Shown piece after piece: positions 1-8,427 of a stretch of 64,000 bases of DNA. Below the pieces are notes generated by a model. That model was not told where the DNA came from. It saw only the letters and a program-made list of their open reading frames with translations, and did not search any database. Source of the DNA: G963678095 sp963678095 (GTDB taxonomy: Bacteria > Bacillota > Negativicutes > Selenomonadales > Selenomonadaceae); assembly GCA_963678095.2 (NCBI GenBank), contig OY782746.1, positions 1,860,001 through 1,924,000 on the forward strand. The letters are read 5' to 3'. A program made the translations under genes and the position numbers. The first letter of the stretch is position 1; each line of letters starts with the position of its first letter.

Positions 1-945
1 GCTGATACGCCGGCGGCCGTTGTCCGCTGGGGGACCAAGCCGGAGCAGGAAGTCCTGGTGACGACGGTTGGCAAGGCTGCTGCTGACGTGGCAGAGCGGC
101 AGCTCAAGCCGCCGGCAATCTTTATTGTCGGCGAGGTTGTGAATCTGCGGGAGAAACTTGCCTGGTTTGACAATCGGCCCCTGTTTGGGAAAAAGATACT
201 CGTTACCAGAGCCCGCGAACAAGCTTCGCAACTTACGGCTGCACTTGAAGAACTTGGTGCCAGCTGTATAGAAGCACCGTCGATCCGCCTGACGGATCCG
301 GCAGATGGCTATGCTGCTGTTGATGCCGCGATCACAGCGATTGCCTCGTACCAGTGGCTGATCTTCACCAGCACGAATGGGGTAGAGCATTTCTTCTCTC
401 GTCTGGCTGGCAGCAAGCTCGATGCCCGCAGTCTTGGCGGGGCGAAGATTGCCGCTATTGGCGCGGCCACAGCGGAAAAACTGCAGGCGTACGGAATTAT
501 GGCCGATGTTGTGCCGCTGGAGTTTCGTGCGGAGGGGATCGTTGAGGCCTTGACGGGTGAAATCAAACCAGGAATGAAGATCCTGATTCCACGGGCGCAG
601 GAGGCCCGGGAGATCCTGCCGGAAAAATTGCGGGAAATGGGCGCTCAGGTGGATGTTGCTCCCGTATATCAGACAATTGCCGGGGAGATTGACGAAGCAG
701 CACTCAGCAAGATGCTTACAGCTGGTGAAATCGATCTGGTTACATTTACCAGCTCGTCGACGGTGACGAATCTGCTGCAACTACTTGGGAATCAGGCGGC
801 TTTGCTGCAGGCAGTTAAAACGGTCAGCATCGGTCCAATCACTGCTAAGACCTGTATCGATCATAAGATTGAGCCGGCGGCGATCGCAGACAATTATACG
901 ATTGAGGGCCTGGTGGAAGCCATTAAGGCTTTGCTCAGTAAATAA
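1..945 (+). CDS. hemD: Uroporphyrinogen-III C-methyltransferase / uroporphyrinogen-III synthase fusion (5' truncated)
   Basis: The frame is open from the first base, so the gene starts outside the window; the GTG at 58 is an internal codon. The first 50 or so residues (TPAAVVRWGTKPEQ, then PAIFIVGEVVNLREKL) are the typical C-terminal end of the SAM-dependent methyltransferase that makes precorrin-2. The remaining 250 residues, from GKKILVTRAREQA, are a HemD domain that closes hydroxymethylbilane into uroporphyrinogen III. Such CobA-HemD fusions are known in Firmicutes. hemB follows after 25 bp on the same strand, so this is the end of a tetrapyrrole operon feeding siroheme, cobalamin and heme. 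Confidence 0.93.
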   Translation, partial: ADTPAAVVRWGTKPEQEVLVTTVGKAAADVAERQLKPPAIFIVGEVVNLREKLAWFDNRPLFGKKILVTRAREQASQLTAALEELGASCIEAPSIRLTDPADGYAAVDAAITAIASYQWLIFTSTNGVEHFFSRLAGSKLDARSLGGAKIAAIGAATAEKLQAYGIMADVVPLEFRAEGIVEALTGEIKPGMKILIPRAQEAREILPEKLREMGAQVDVAPVYQTIAGEIDEAALSKMLTAGEIDLVTFTSSSTVTNLLQLLGNQAALLQAVKTVSIGPITAKTCIDHKIEPAAIADNYTIEGLVEAIKALLSK

Positions 946-970
946 TTTTAATTAACAGGAGATGTTTTTG

Positions 971-1948
971 ATGATAGATCAGAAGTTGCGGCCGCGCCGC
1001 ATGCGGATTTCGCCTAGTGTACGCAGTATGGTCCGGGAAACGAGCCTTGCCGTAGAGGATTTTGTTTATCCGATCTTTGTTGTTGCTGGTGAGAATGTGA
1101 AGGAAGAAATTCCAAGCATGCCGGAGTGCTACCATCTGTCGGTTGATCAGGCGGTTAAAGTGGCACAGGAAGCCTACGCGCTGGGAATTCCTTCGGTTGA
1201 GGTTTTTGGCCTGCCAGAATATAAGGATGAAATCGGCTCAAGCGCCTGGGATATGACAAGTCCGGTGCAGCGTGCGATTAAGGCGATCAAGGAAGCCGTA
1301 CCGCAGCTTACCATTGTCGGCGATGTGTGCCTGTGCCAATATACATCACACGGTCATTGCGGTGTGCTCTGCGGGCAGGAGGTTGACAACGATAAGACAT
1401 TACCGCTGCTGGCCAAGGTTGCTGTCAGCCAGGTCCGAGCGGGTGCAGATGTGATTGCCCCTTCGGATATGATGGATGGCAGGGTTGCCGTCATCCGGCA
1501 GGCCCTTGATGAAGCAGGTTTCCAAAACGTTTCTATCATGTCATATGCTGTAAAATATGCTTCCGCCTATTATGGCCCGTTCCGCGATGCCGCCGATTCG
1601 GCACCGCAGTTTGGGGATCGTCGTTCCTATCAGATGGACCCGGCGAATTCCCGGGAGGCAATGAAGGAAGTGGAACTTGATATAGCAGAGGGTGCGGACA
1701 TCATCATGGTGAAACCGGCCTTATCCTATCTTGATATTGTCCGCCAGGTACGCGATAAGATTTCCCATCCGGTCGCTGTTTATAATGTCAGCGGCGAATA
1801 TGCGATGGTCAAGGCGGCGGCCGCCAATGGCTGGATTGATGAAAAACGGATTGTGCTGGAAACCCTTTTGAGCATGAAGCGTGCCGGTGCCGATATCATC
1901 ATCACCTATCATGCCCTTGATGCGGCGAAATGGTTGCAGGAAAAATAA
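971..1948 (+). CDS. hemB: Porphobilinogen synthase (delta-aminolevulinic acid dehydratase)
   Basis: Condenses two 5-aminolevulinate molecules to porphobilinogen in the cytoplasm. AGGAG at 957-961 touches an upstream ATG at 962, but the ATG at 971 has a 9-nt spacer and is preferred. With that start the protein has 325 residues, and the zinc cysteines (C120, C122, C130 in CLCQYTSHGHC) and the two active-site lysines (K195 in SYAVKYASAYYGPF, K247 in MVKPALSY) fall at the numbers known for the E. coli enzyme. It lies between the hemD fusion and hemL in one operon. All key residues are intact. Confidence 0.97.
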   Translation: MIDQKLRPRRMRISPSVRSMVRETSLAVEDFVYPIFVVAGENVKEEIPSMPECYHLSVDQAVKVAQEAYALGIPSVEVFGLPEYKDEIGSSAWDMTSPVQRAIKAIKEAVPQLTIVGDVCLCQYTSHGHCGVLCGQEVDNDKTLPLLAKVAVSQVRAGADVIAPSDMMDGRVAVIRQALDEAGFQNVSIMSYAVKYASAYYGPFRDAADSAPQFGDRRSYQMDPANSREAMKEVELDIAEGADIIMVKPALSYLDIVRQVRDKISHPVAVYNVSGEYAMVKAAAANGWIDEKRIVLETLLSMKRAGADIIITYHALDAAKWLQEK

Positions 1949-1997
1949 AAAATCGGCTGCTGCATGTGGTCGAGCAGCTATACAGGAGGGGAAAAGA

Positions 1998-3341
1998 ATG
2001 TTGAATCTCGAAAAATCGGCAGCGGCGTTTGCCGAAGCGAAGGAACTTATGCCTGGCGGTGTAAACAGCCCGGTACGGTCCTATCGCAGCATGGATTGCA
2101 ATCCGCCCTTTATTGCCCGGGCGGCAGGCAGCAAAATCTATGATATTGATGGCAATGAATATATTGATTATGTAGGCTCCTGGGGACCGATGGTTGTTGG
2201 GCATGCGCATCCGCGAGTCGTCAAGGCCTTGCAGGCAGCGGCAGAGCGCGGTACGAGCTACGGCGCACCAACGCTGCTGGAGACGCAGTTGGCGCGGCTG
2301 GTTATGGAATTGATGCCGTCCATTGAAGTGATTCGTATGGTCAATTCGGGGACGGAAGCGACGATGAGTGCTCTGCGCCTGGCGCGCGGCTATACGGGCC
2401 GCGACAAGATCGTAAAATTCATCGGCTGTTATCATGGGCACAGCGATAGCCTGTTGGTTAAGGCGGGATCAGGACTTGCGACCTTCGGCGTGCCAGACAG
2501 CCCTGGTGTTACGGCCGGGGTAGCAAATGATACGATTACTGTCCCTTACAACGATGTAGCGGCGATTCGGCAGGTCATGCAGGAGCACGGTGAGGAAATT
2601 GCGGCGGTCATCGTTGAACCTGTGGCTGGCAATATGGGCCTTGTGCTGCCACAGCAGGGATATCTGCTTGAACTGCGCGAACTGACAAAGGCGGCGGGAG
2701 CTCTTTTGATTTTTGATGAAGTCATGTGCGGGTTTCGGGCTTCGCTTGGCGGGGCACAGGCTGCATATGCGGTCAAACCGGATCTGACCTGTCTGGGGAA
2801 GATCATCGGCGGCGGTCTGCCGGTGGCTGCCTATGGCGGTCGACGGGAGATCATGCAGAAGGTATCGCCGGCCGGCCCGGTGTATCAAGCGGGAACACTC
2901 AGCGGGAATCCGCTGGCAATGACGGCTGGAATTGAAACGCTCAGCATCCTCATGGAGGACCCGGAAATTGATGAAGAGGATCCGCGGGCAACGCAGCCGG
3001 ATTACAGTCGTCAGCTGACGATCAAGACAAAAAAACTGGTGCTTGGGCTGCAGGCAGAGGCGAAAAAAGCTGGTCTGAAAGTACAGGTTCACCAGGCTGG
3101 ATCGATGTTCGGGCTGTTTTTCAATGAAAACGCGGTATACGATTATGAAACTTCAGCGGCGTCAAACCAGGAAGCCTTCAAGATATATTTCCGTTCCATG
3201 CTGGAACAGGGCATTTATCTGGCGCCATCACAGTTTGAGACGACATTCATGTCAGGGGCTCATACGGATGAGGATATAGACCAGACGATTGCGGCTGCAG
3301 CCAAAGCATTTGCTGATGTAGCAGCGTTTTTAAAGAAATAA
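1998..3341 (+). CDS. hemL: Glutamate-1-semialdehyde 2,1-aminomutase
   Basis: PLP enzyme that converts glutamate-1-semialdehyde to 5-aminolevulinate, the substrate of the preceding HemB. An ATG preceded by AGGAGGGG gives 447 residues. Class-III aminotransferase landmarks are present: NSGTEATMSALRLAR (about 116-130), FDEVMCGFR (about 239-247) and the Schiff-base lysine K268 in LGKIIGGGLPVAAYGG. It is some 18 residues longer than typical HemL because of an acidic insert (DPEIDEEDPRATQPDY) in the small domain; this looks harmless, being far from the PLP lysine. It ends the operon, with a terminator 5 bp downstream. Confidence 0.96.
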   Translation: MLNLEKSAAAFAEAKELMPGGVNSPVRSYRSMDCNPPFIARAAGSKIYDIDGNEYIDYVGSWGPMVVGHAHPRVVKALQAAAERGTSYGAPTLLETQLARLVMELMPSIEVIRMVNSGTEATMSALRLARGYTGRDKIVKFIGCYHGHSDSLLVKAGSGLATFGVPDSPGVTAGVANDTITVPYNDVAAIRQVMQEHGEEIAAVIVEPVAGNMGLVLPQQGYLLELRELTKAAGALLIFDEVMCGFRASLGGAQAAYAVKPDLTCLGKIIGGGLPVAAYGGRREIMQKVSPAGPVYQAGTLSGNPLAMTAGIETLSILMEDPEIDEEDPRATQPDYSRQLTIKTKKLVLGLQAEAKKAGLKVQVHQAGSMFGLFFNENAVYDYETSAASNQEAFKIYFRSMLEQGIYLAPSQFETTFMSGAHTDEDIDQTIAAAAKAFADVAAFLKK

Positions 3342-3346
3342 AACAA

Positions 3347-3394
3347 GAGCCAGTCCGAAAAGAGGAAATCTTCTCTTTTCGGACTGGCTCTTTG
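3347..3394. terminator. Bidirectional intrinsic terminator after hemL
   Basis: A long near-perfect stem (GAGCCAGTCCGAAAAGA pairing with TCTTTTCGGACTGGCTC) around a short loop, followed by TTTGT. It separates convergent hemL and the glycerophosphodiesterase gene. Confidence 0.9.
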
Positions 3395-3408
3395 TCTGCA
3401 GCTGGTTT

Positions 3409-4566
3409 TTATTCGGCGGCGTCGCCACCTTTTTTCTTGACGCTTGTTATGCCGCCAGCGATATTGGTTCCCGTATGATACGGGCTGTCTACATCAACTG
3501 TCGGTTGAGGCAACTTGAGTCCGCGTTCTTGCATAACTTCACGGCCAAGCCAGGGCTTGTCGGTGATAAAGCCATCTACGCCCATGTCGATCAGCAGGTT
3601 CATGCTGCTCTTGCTGTTAACGGTCCAAGGAACAACTTTCATGCCGAGTGTATGTGCTTCAGCAACGAGTTCATTGGAGAGTTCTTCCCAGTAGGGGGAA
3701 ACAACGTCGGCGCCGATTGCATGAGCGGCCTGTACATAATCGCCTTTGAAGTCATCGATGTCAAGGCCGGCCATCCAAGGGGATGGTCCTTTTTCGTACG
3801 GCTGACGGCACTGGCTGTCGCGGCCCCAGGAGGGTTGCTCACAGGTAAGGGCAACGGTCGTGATGTTAGGATCAAGTTTTTTCATTTCCTTGAGTGTGCG
3901 CCAATCAAAGGACTGCAGCATTACGCGGTCTTCCATATGATATTTCTTGACGATATCGTAGAATTTTTTGACGAAAACGGCCGGATCCGGATTGTTTTTC
4001 GATTCCGGAAAACTCTTGTCGTCATAGATTTTTGTTTCAATATTGAACAGAATGTCTTTGTTGCCATAGGAATTGGCGAGTTGAAAAACTTCCTCCAAGG
4101 TCGCCATTTTTGTTCCCGGCACGCCAATCTGTGTTTTGCCGTGCGCATCATAATAGTCGCCGGCTTCGGGATTCATCGTGCCGATATCATACTGTTTTAC
4201 TTGTGCCAGGGTTAGCGTGCGGATATCAAGGCTGGGATCGTTTGCGTTGACATATTTTCCGTCCGGACCTTTGGCGATATTATGGTTCATCACCGGATTG
4301 TGGCTCATCACGATATAGCCGTCTTTTGTCATCTGCATATCCATTTCAAGGGTTGTTACCCCCGTTTCCATGCCGAAGGCATAGGAAATCAGGGTGTTTT
4401 CCGGACGTCCATCGCGGCCGCCGCGATGGGCTTCGAGGTCAAATCCCTGCGGGATAGCTTTTGCTTGTACGGTTGGTGAAAAACTGAAATTTAATCCGGT
4501 TGCCAGGGCGGCGGCAGCAGCACCGGCCAGCAAAAATTGCTGGCAAAAATGCTTTTTCTTTGCCAT
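3409..4566 (-). CDS. Exported glycerophosphodiester phosphodiesterase (GlpQ type)
   Basis: Hydrolyses glycerophosphodiesters to glycerol-3-phosphate and an alcohol. The chosen ATG has an AGAGGGA site upstream and gives 385 residues; an earlier in-frame start at 4623 lacks one. The N-terminus is a signal peptide: basic MAKKKH, an alanine-rich hydrophobic stretch and a cleavage-like VQA near residue 35, so the enzyme acts outside the cytoplasmic membrane. GDPD motifs follow: EAHRGGRDGRPENT, then TLEMDMQMTKDG and MSHNP. It is monocistronic between two terminators. The periplasmic GlpQ-like form is likely; substrate preference is not visible. Confidence 0.93.
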   Translation of the reverse strand: MAKKKHFCQQFLLAGAAAAALATGLNFSFSPTVQAKAIPQGFDLEAHRGGRDGRPENTLISYAFGMETGVTTLEMDMQMTKDGYIVMSHNPVMNHNIAKGPDGKYVNANDPSLDIRTLTLAQVKQYDIGTMNPEAGDYYDAHGKTQIGVPGTKMATLEEVFQLANSYGNKDILFNIETKIYDDKSFPESKNNPDPAVFVKKFYDIVKKYHMEDRVMLQSFDWRTLKEMKKLDPNITTVALTCEQPSWGRDSQCRQPYEKGPSPWMAGLDIDDFKGDYVQAAHAIGADVVSPYWEELSNELVAEAHTLGMKVVPWTVNSKSSMNLLIDMGVDGFITDKPWLGREVMQERGLKLPQPTVDVDSPYHTGTNIAGGITSVKKKGGDAAE

Positions 4567-4670
4567 GGATAAACACTTCCCTCTGTAAAAATTTGCTTGC
4601 AGAAAAAGTATAGCATTTTGCACTTGATTTTCGATGATGAATTTGTTAGGCTTTTGTTAATCTTTGAATA

Positions 4671-4717
4671 ACATAAATAAGGCCAGACACACGGTTGGTG
4701 TCTGGCCTTATTTATGT
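4671..4717. terminator. Intrinsic terminator downstream of the FtsA-like gene
   Basis: An inverted repeat of ACATAAATAAGGCCAGACAC with its complement around a 7-nt loop. The AT-rich outer arms supply a T-tract in either direction. On the minus strand it lies just after the stop of the 4720-6957 gene. Confidence 0.85.
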
Positions 4718-4719
4718 TG

Positions 4720-6957
4720 CTATTTTCCTGTCGGTGTCAGGACGACATCAATGCTGTCGCCGTTTTTTACCGGAGTAATGAATTCAGCCGGCTGACCGTT
4801 GAGAAGAATGCTGAACGATACGCAGCTGGTCGCCGCTGGTGCCTGAAACTCGGCTGCCAGCAGAACATCACTGATGATGGCCGGTTTTTGCGGAGTGCTG
4901 TTGCAGCAAATATCGCTACCATCGCGGACAATTGTATCAGCCGTAGCCGGGTGTCCGTTAACGGTGAGTTCACAGCCTTTGAGCGGGATCAGGCATTCGC
5001 TTTTATTAAAGTAAATCATCATATGCGTTGCCATTTCTGACAGGTTCAGGACATCACTGAGCTTCGGCGGTTTTGCTTCAATGAAGTCAAGGTCATCCTG
5101 ATCGGCTACCGGGGTTGAGAGCGTAATAACTTTGCCGTTGCAACGGATTTGCGGATTCGTGACAAAATGTCCGTCCTTGCCGTTTGTTTTATATTTGAAC
5201 TTGCGGCCGGCCGGGTCGTAGCCGGCCTCACGAATGATCTCTCCGGCATTTTTCATCTCGCGGACGGAAATTTCATCGCCATCGACCAGTTCGTGGCTGA
5301 TTTCAGCCGGCTCGCCATTGACGAGAACTTTAGGCGCGAGGGCGAAGCTCTCACCATTTATGTAAACCGTCAGCGGTGAAGGCAGACTGATGAAATCCTG
5401 GAGCCGGGCCTGGGGCTTTACACCGTCGCTGCCTGGTTCCACGGTGATTTTGCTGCCGTTTTTTATCGAGGTATCGAGGGCTGACGGCTCGCCGTCAAGC
5501 AAAAGCTGAGCAACCGTTCCCATCGATCCAGGAATGAATTTCTTGTCGCCGTTGATGCTGACCATCATCCCTAGGCCTGGTTTGCCGTTGAGTTTTTTCA
5601 AATTTATGCCGGCGGTCAGCAGGGCATCGGCGATTGTCAGATCGCGAAAATTAAACAGGCTGTATTCCTGCGCATTGACGTGGACCGACAGAAAATGCAG
5701 CGTATTTAAAGACGCAATCTTTAAAATGCCAAGCGGGGTTACAGCGTCCGGTGTCTGCAGCTCCTCGGGAATCAGCTCGATTCCGTCGATGCTTTCCGGA
5801 CGGCGGACGGCAACGCGTGGTTCAGGCAGTGATAAGGCTTGGGCGACAAATTCCGGCAGGCGGGGCGTCAGAGATCCGCCACCAACCAGCAGGACTGCCT
5901 GGGGTGCTAAGCCGCCGTTCAAGTCAAGAATTTGTTTGGCAATGGCCTCAGCAAGATTGGCGATGCTGGGCAGGATTGCCTCGATGATTTCCTCAGGTGT
6001 AAGGTCATAGGTGATGCCGAGAATATCCTGGAAGGAGATTTTTTCGCTGATACGGTCGGCCACATCACGCTTTACCTGTTCGGCAATATTAAAATCGAGT
6101 AGATATTTCTGCGAGATCGATTCGGTTATTTCATCTCCGGCAAGTGGAACCATGCCATAGGCAATAACTGATCCATCCTTGGTGACGGCAACGTCAGAGG
6201 TTCCGGCGCCGATGTCAACCAGGACGAGATTCAGATGGCGCATGGTCGGCGGAATTAAAACGTTGATAGCGGCGATTGGTTCGAGGGTGAGGGCTCGCAT
6301 GTCAAGCTTGGCTGCATGCAGTGCCGATTGCATCGAATCAATGACCTGCCGCGGCAGGAAGGTAGCGATGACGGTTGCCGAGGCCAGCTTCCCCCGCTGT
6401 CCGACAAGGGTTTTGAGCTGGGTGCCGTCAAGCATGTATTTTACCGTGCTGTAGCCAACACAATAATACAGTGTTGGATCGTCGATTGTGTTTGAAACGG
6501 CAAGCTTTTGTTGGGCGGCCTGAACTCCGGCAAATTCGAGCTCGCGTTCCTGCTGAGGGGTGATGACGTCGCTGATTTCCTGCTGGACCTCAGCTGTCAT
6601 TGTGTAGAGGGCACGGCCGGCGGCCGCTACAGCGACATGTTTCAGCACCCCGGTCTGTTTTTCCAGCGATTTCTTTACACTTTCGAGGACCGCGGCAACC
6701 TGCGGTACATCATGGATCTGTCCATCGAGCATGGCCCGGGTGGTGTGTTCCTGGCGGTGCGTGGCGAGTATTTTCAGTTGCTCGTCTTTTTTTTCTGCTA
6801 CGATGCCGATGACGCTGCGGGTACCGATATCAAGAGAAAACAGAAGTTCTTTATGTTTTGGCGGCCGCCCTACTTTTGCAGCCGTAGATTTCGTTTTTTT
6901 TGTCTTTTTAGTGCCAGTCGCTTTTTTTATAGTGCTGGCAGCGGTTTTTGCAGGCAT
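4720..6957 (-). CDS. FtsA/PilM-like actin-fold ATPase with C-terminal beta-grasp-like repeats
   Basis: 745 residues, nearly twice the length of FtsA. Start is supported by AAGGAG 8 nt upstream. Residues 1-36 are rich in Lys, Thr and Ala and end in GRPPKHK. The actin-like ATPase follows: phosphate-1 FSLDIGTRSVIGIVAE (about 40-55), phosphate-2 LVDIGAGTSDVAV and adenosine loop VLLVGGGSLTPRLPEF. The last 300 or so residues contain four 18-residue copies of the pattern [LV][ND]GxP[AS]x5[VI]x[DN]G[DS]xI, for example VNGEPAEISHELVDGDEI and VNGHPATADTIVRDGSDI, which resembles the turn region of MoaD/ThiS-type beta-grasp folds. It is not in a division or pilus cluster. A cytoskeletal or assembly role is inference. 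Confidence 0.8.
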   Translation of the reverse strand: MPAKTAASTIKKATGTKKTKKTKSTAAKVGRPPKHKELLFSLDIGTRSVIGIVAEKKDEQLKILATHRQEHTTRAMLDGQIHDVPQVAAVLESVKKSLEKQTGVLKHVAVAAAGRALYTMTAEVQQEISDVITPQQERELEFAGVQAAQQKLAVSNTIDDPTLYYCVGYSTVKYMLDGTQLKTLVGQRGKLASATVIATFLPRQVIDSMQSALHAAKLDMRALTLEPIAAINVLIPPTMRHLNLVLVDIGAGTSDVAVTKDGSVIAYGMVPLAGDEITESISQKYLLDFNIAEQVKRDVADRISEKISFQDILGITYDLTPEEIIEAILPSIANLAEAIAKQILDLNGGLAPQAVLLVGGGSLTPRLPEFVAQALSLPEPRVAVRRPESIDGIELIPEELQTPDAVTPLGILKIASLNTLHFLSVHVNAQEYSLFNFRDLTIADALLTAGINLKKLNGKPGLGMMVSINGDKKFIPGSMGTVAQLLLDGEPSALDTSIKNGSKITVEPGSDGVKPQARLQDFISLPSPLTVYINGESFALAPKVLVNGEPAEISHELVDGDEISVREMKNAGEIIREAGYDPAGRKFKYKTNGKDGHFVTNPQIRCNGKVITLSTPVADQDDLDFIEAKPPKLSDVLNLSEMATHMMIYFNKSECLIPLKGCELTVNGHPATADTIVRDGSDICCNSTPQKPAIISDVLLAAEFQAPAATSCVSFSILLNGQPAEFITPVKNGDSIDVVLTPTGK

Positions 6958-7129
6958 AGTTGACGCTCCTTACATTTAAAATAAGTATTATGAATATACT
7001 TCGCTAATTTCCCGTGCGATTCCTTTGTTATAGGTAAAAAACTGTGGAAAGCAGAGAAAAGCGGGACAGAGTGGATTTTTATCTGAAAATTTAGTACAAT
7101 GATAAGATAAAAGGAAAAGATTGGGTGTG

Positions 7130-8407
7130 ATGATAATGACTGCCAATAGAGAAGTGATTACCGGCGGCGATTACCGGCGCATGATGGCCGGTGCATACAG
7201 TGAGTTTTTGCTGGAATACGATAATATCGATCAACTGTCTGGCAACTTTTCTGGTGGAGAGGAGCGCCCGGGCACGGATGTGATGCGTACGGTCGGGGCG
7301 GCAGCTGTCGTGCTGGCGGATGCACAGGATGAAGGGATCGGTGGCTTGGCAAAACGTGCTGCCAATGGGGCGATCCTTGGGGCCAGGGGGAGCCTTGGGG
7401 TCATTGTCTCACAGCTTTTGCGCGGACTGGCTAAAGGCCTTGGCGGGAAATATGAAGCGAGTTCCTCGGTATTTGGCAAGGCGTTTCAGTATGGAATCCT
7501 TTATGCCCAGCGCACGGGAAGCACGGAACACGAGTGGCCCATTATCACCGTTGCCCGTGCTGCAGCCAAAGGAGCGTATCATGCTGTCCGGGAAAATCTG
7601 CCGATTTCGGAGATTTTGGCCGCAGCGATCGAAGCGGGAGATCAGGCGGAAAAAATGGTTGTTGCCGGAAATACGGTCGATGCTGGTGCCCGCTCCCTGC
7701 TGATTTTTTTGCGGGGCTGTCTTCATGGTCTCGCCGGCAGTTTTGTTTCACCGACCCTGAGCCTGTCAACGGGATTTAAAACCACCTATACCTTGCCCGA
7801 TCCTAAAAAGGACCTTATATGCGCCTATTGTCTCGTGTTTTCGGTGCAGGGGACAAAGACAGAAGTCGCCGATGTCGAGCGGGTATTAAAAAAATATGGC
7901 ACCTTGGTCATTGTCAGAAAGAGTGGCACCGGTATGCAGCTGCATCTGCACACTGACCATCCTGGCCTTGTGGTTGAACAGGCCTTGGGCTGGGGGAACT
8001 TGGGAAAAATTACCCTGCAGAATATTGCCGAGCCGCATGAATCTTTGCCGATGGACAAAGCGCCAGTGGCAACGGCGGTGCTCGCTGTTGCGGCTGATGA
8101 GGAGGAAGCAGATCTGCTGGAGGATCGGGGAGCGAGCGTGATTATTATCGGCGGTGACGGTTGCAGTCCGGCGGTTGGCGACTTCGTCAATGCCGTACAC
8201 AGTGATTTTGCCGAAAAATATATTCTGCTGCCCAATGGGCCGGGACTTCAGCTGGTGCTGCGTCAGGCCAGGTGGCTGGTGGGAAACCGTGTGGCCATTG
8301 TTGAATGCAGCGATAAAATAGCTCGTGATCGGGCCCTTGCTTTATATCAGCCGGAGCGTTCCTTTGCGGAAAATTGCCGGCGCATGAGCGCGGCCCGCGC
8401 AAAATAA
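7130..8407 (+). CDS. DAK2-domain protein (FakA/DhaL-like phosphotransferase family)
   Basis: About 425 residues. The N-terminal half is a DAK2 domain, with GARGSLGVIVSQLLRGLAKG matching the GARGxSGVIxSQ signature of FakA and DhaL. The C-terminal part resembles the FakA middle and C-terminal region but is shorter than a full 550-residue FakA. FakA phosphorylates fatty acids delivered by FakB; no fakB/DegV gene is nearby, so fatty acid kinase activity is only a possibility. The exact start is uncertain: TTG 7121, GTG 7127 and ATG 7130 all follow AAGGA at 7111-7115. It is convergent with cobT, and an IS element now separates them. Confidence 0.75.
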   Translation: MIMTANREVITGGDYRRMMAGAYSEFLLEYDNIDQLSGNFSGGEERPGTDVMRTVGAAAVVLADAQDEGIGGLAKRAANGAILGARGSLGVIVSQLLRGLAKGLGGKYEASSSVFGKAFQYGILYAQRTGSTEHEWPIITVARAAAKGAYHAVRENLPISEILAAAIEAGDQAEKMVVAGNTVDAGARSLLIFLRGCLHGLAGSFVSPTLSLSTGFKTTYTLPDPKKDLICAYCLVFSVQGTKTEVADVERVLKKYGTLVIVRKSGTGMQLHLHTDHPGLVVEQALGWGNLGKITLQNIAEPHESLPMDKAPVATAVLAVAADEEEADLLEDRGASVIIIGGDGCSPAVGDFVNAVHSDFAEKYILLPNGPGLQLVLRQARWLVGNRVAIVECSDKIARDRALALYQPERSFAENCRRMSAARAK

Positions 8408-8427
8408 AAGGGAGGATCCTTATAAAA

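Noticed and set aside
1902..3092. Long open frames opposite hemL (minus strand)
   Set aside because: They lie antisense to a conserved gene in GC-rich codon positions, lack ribosome sites and show no family features.
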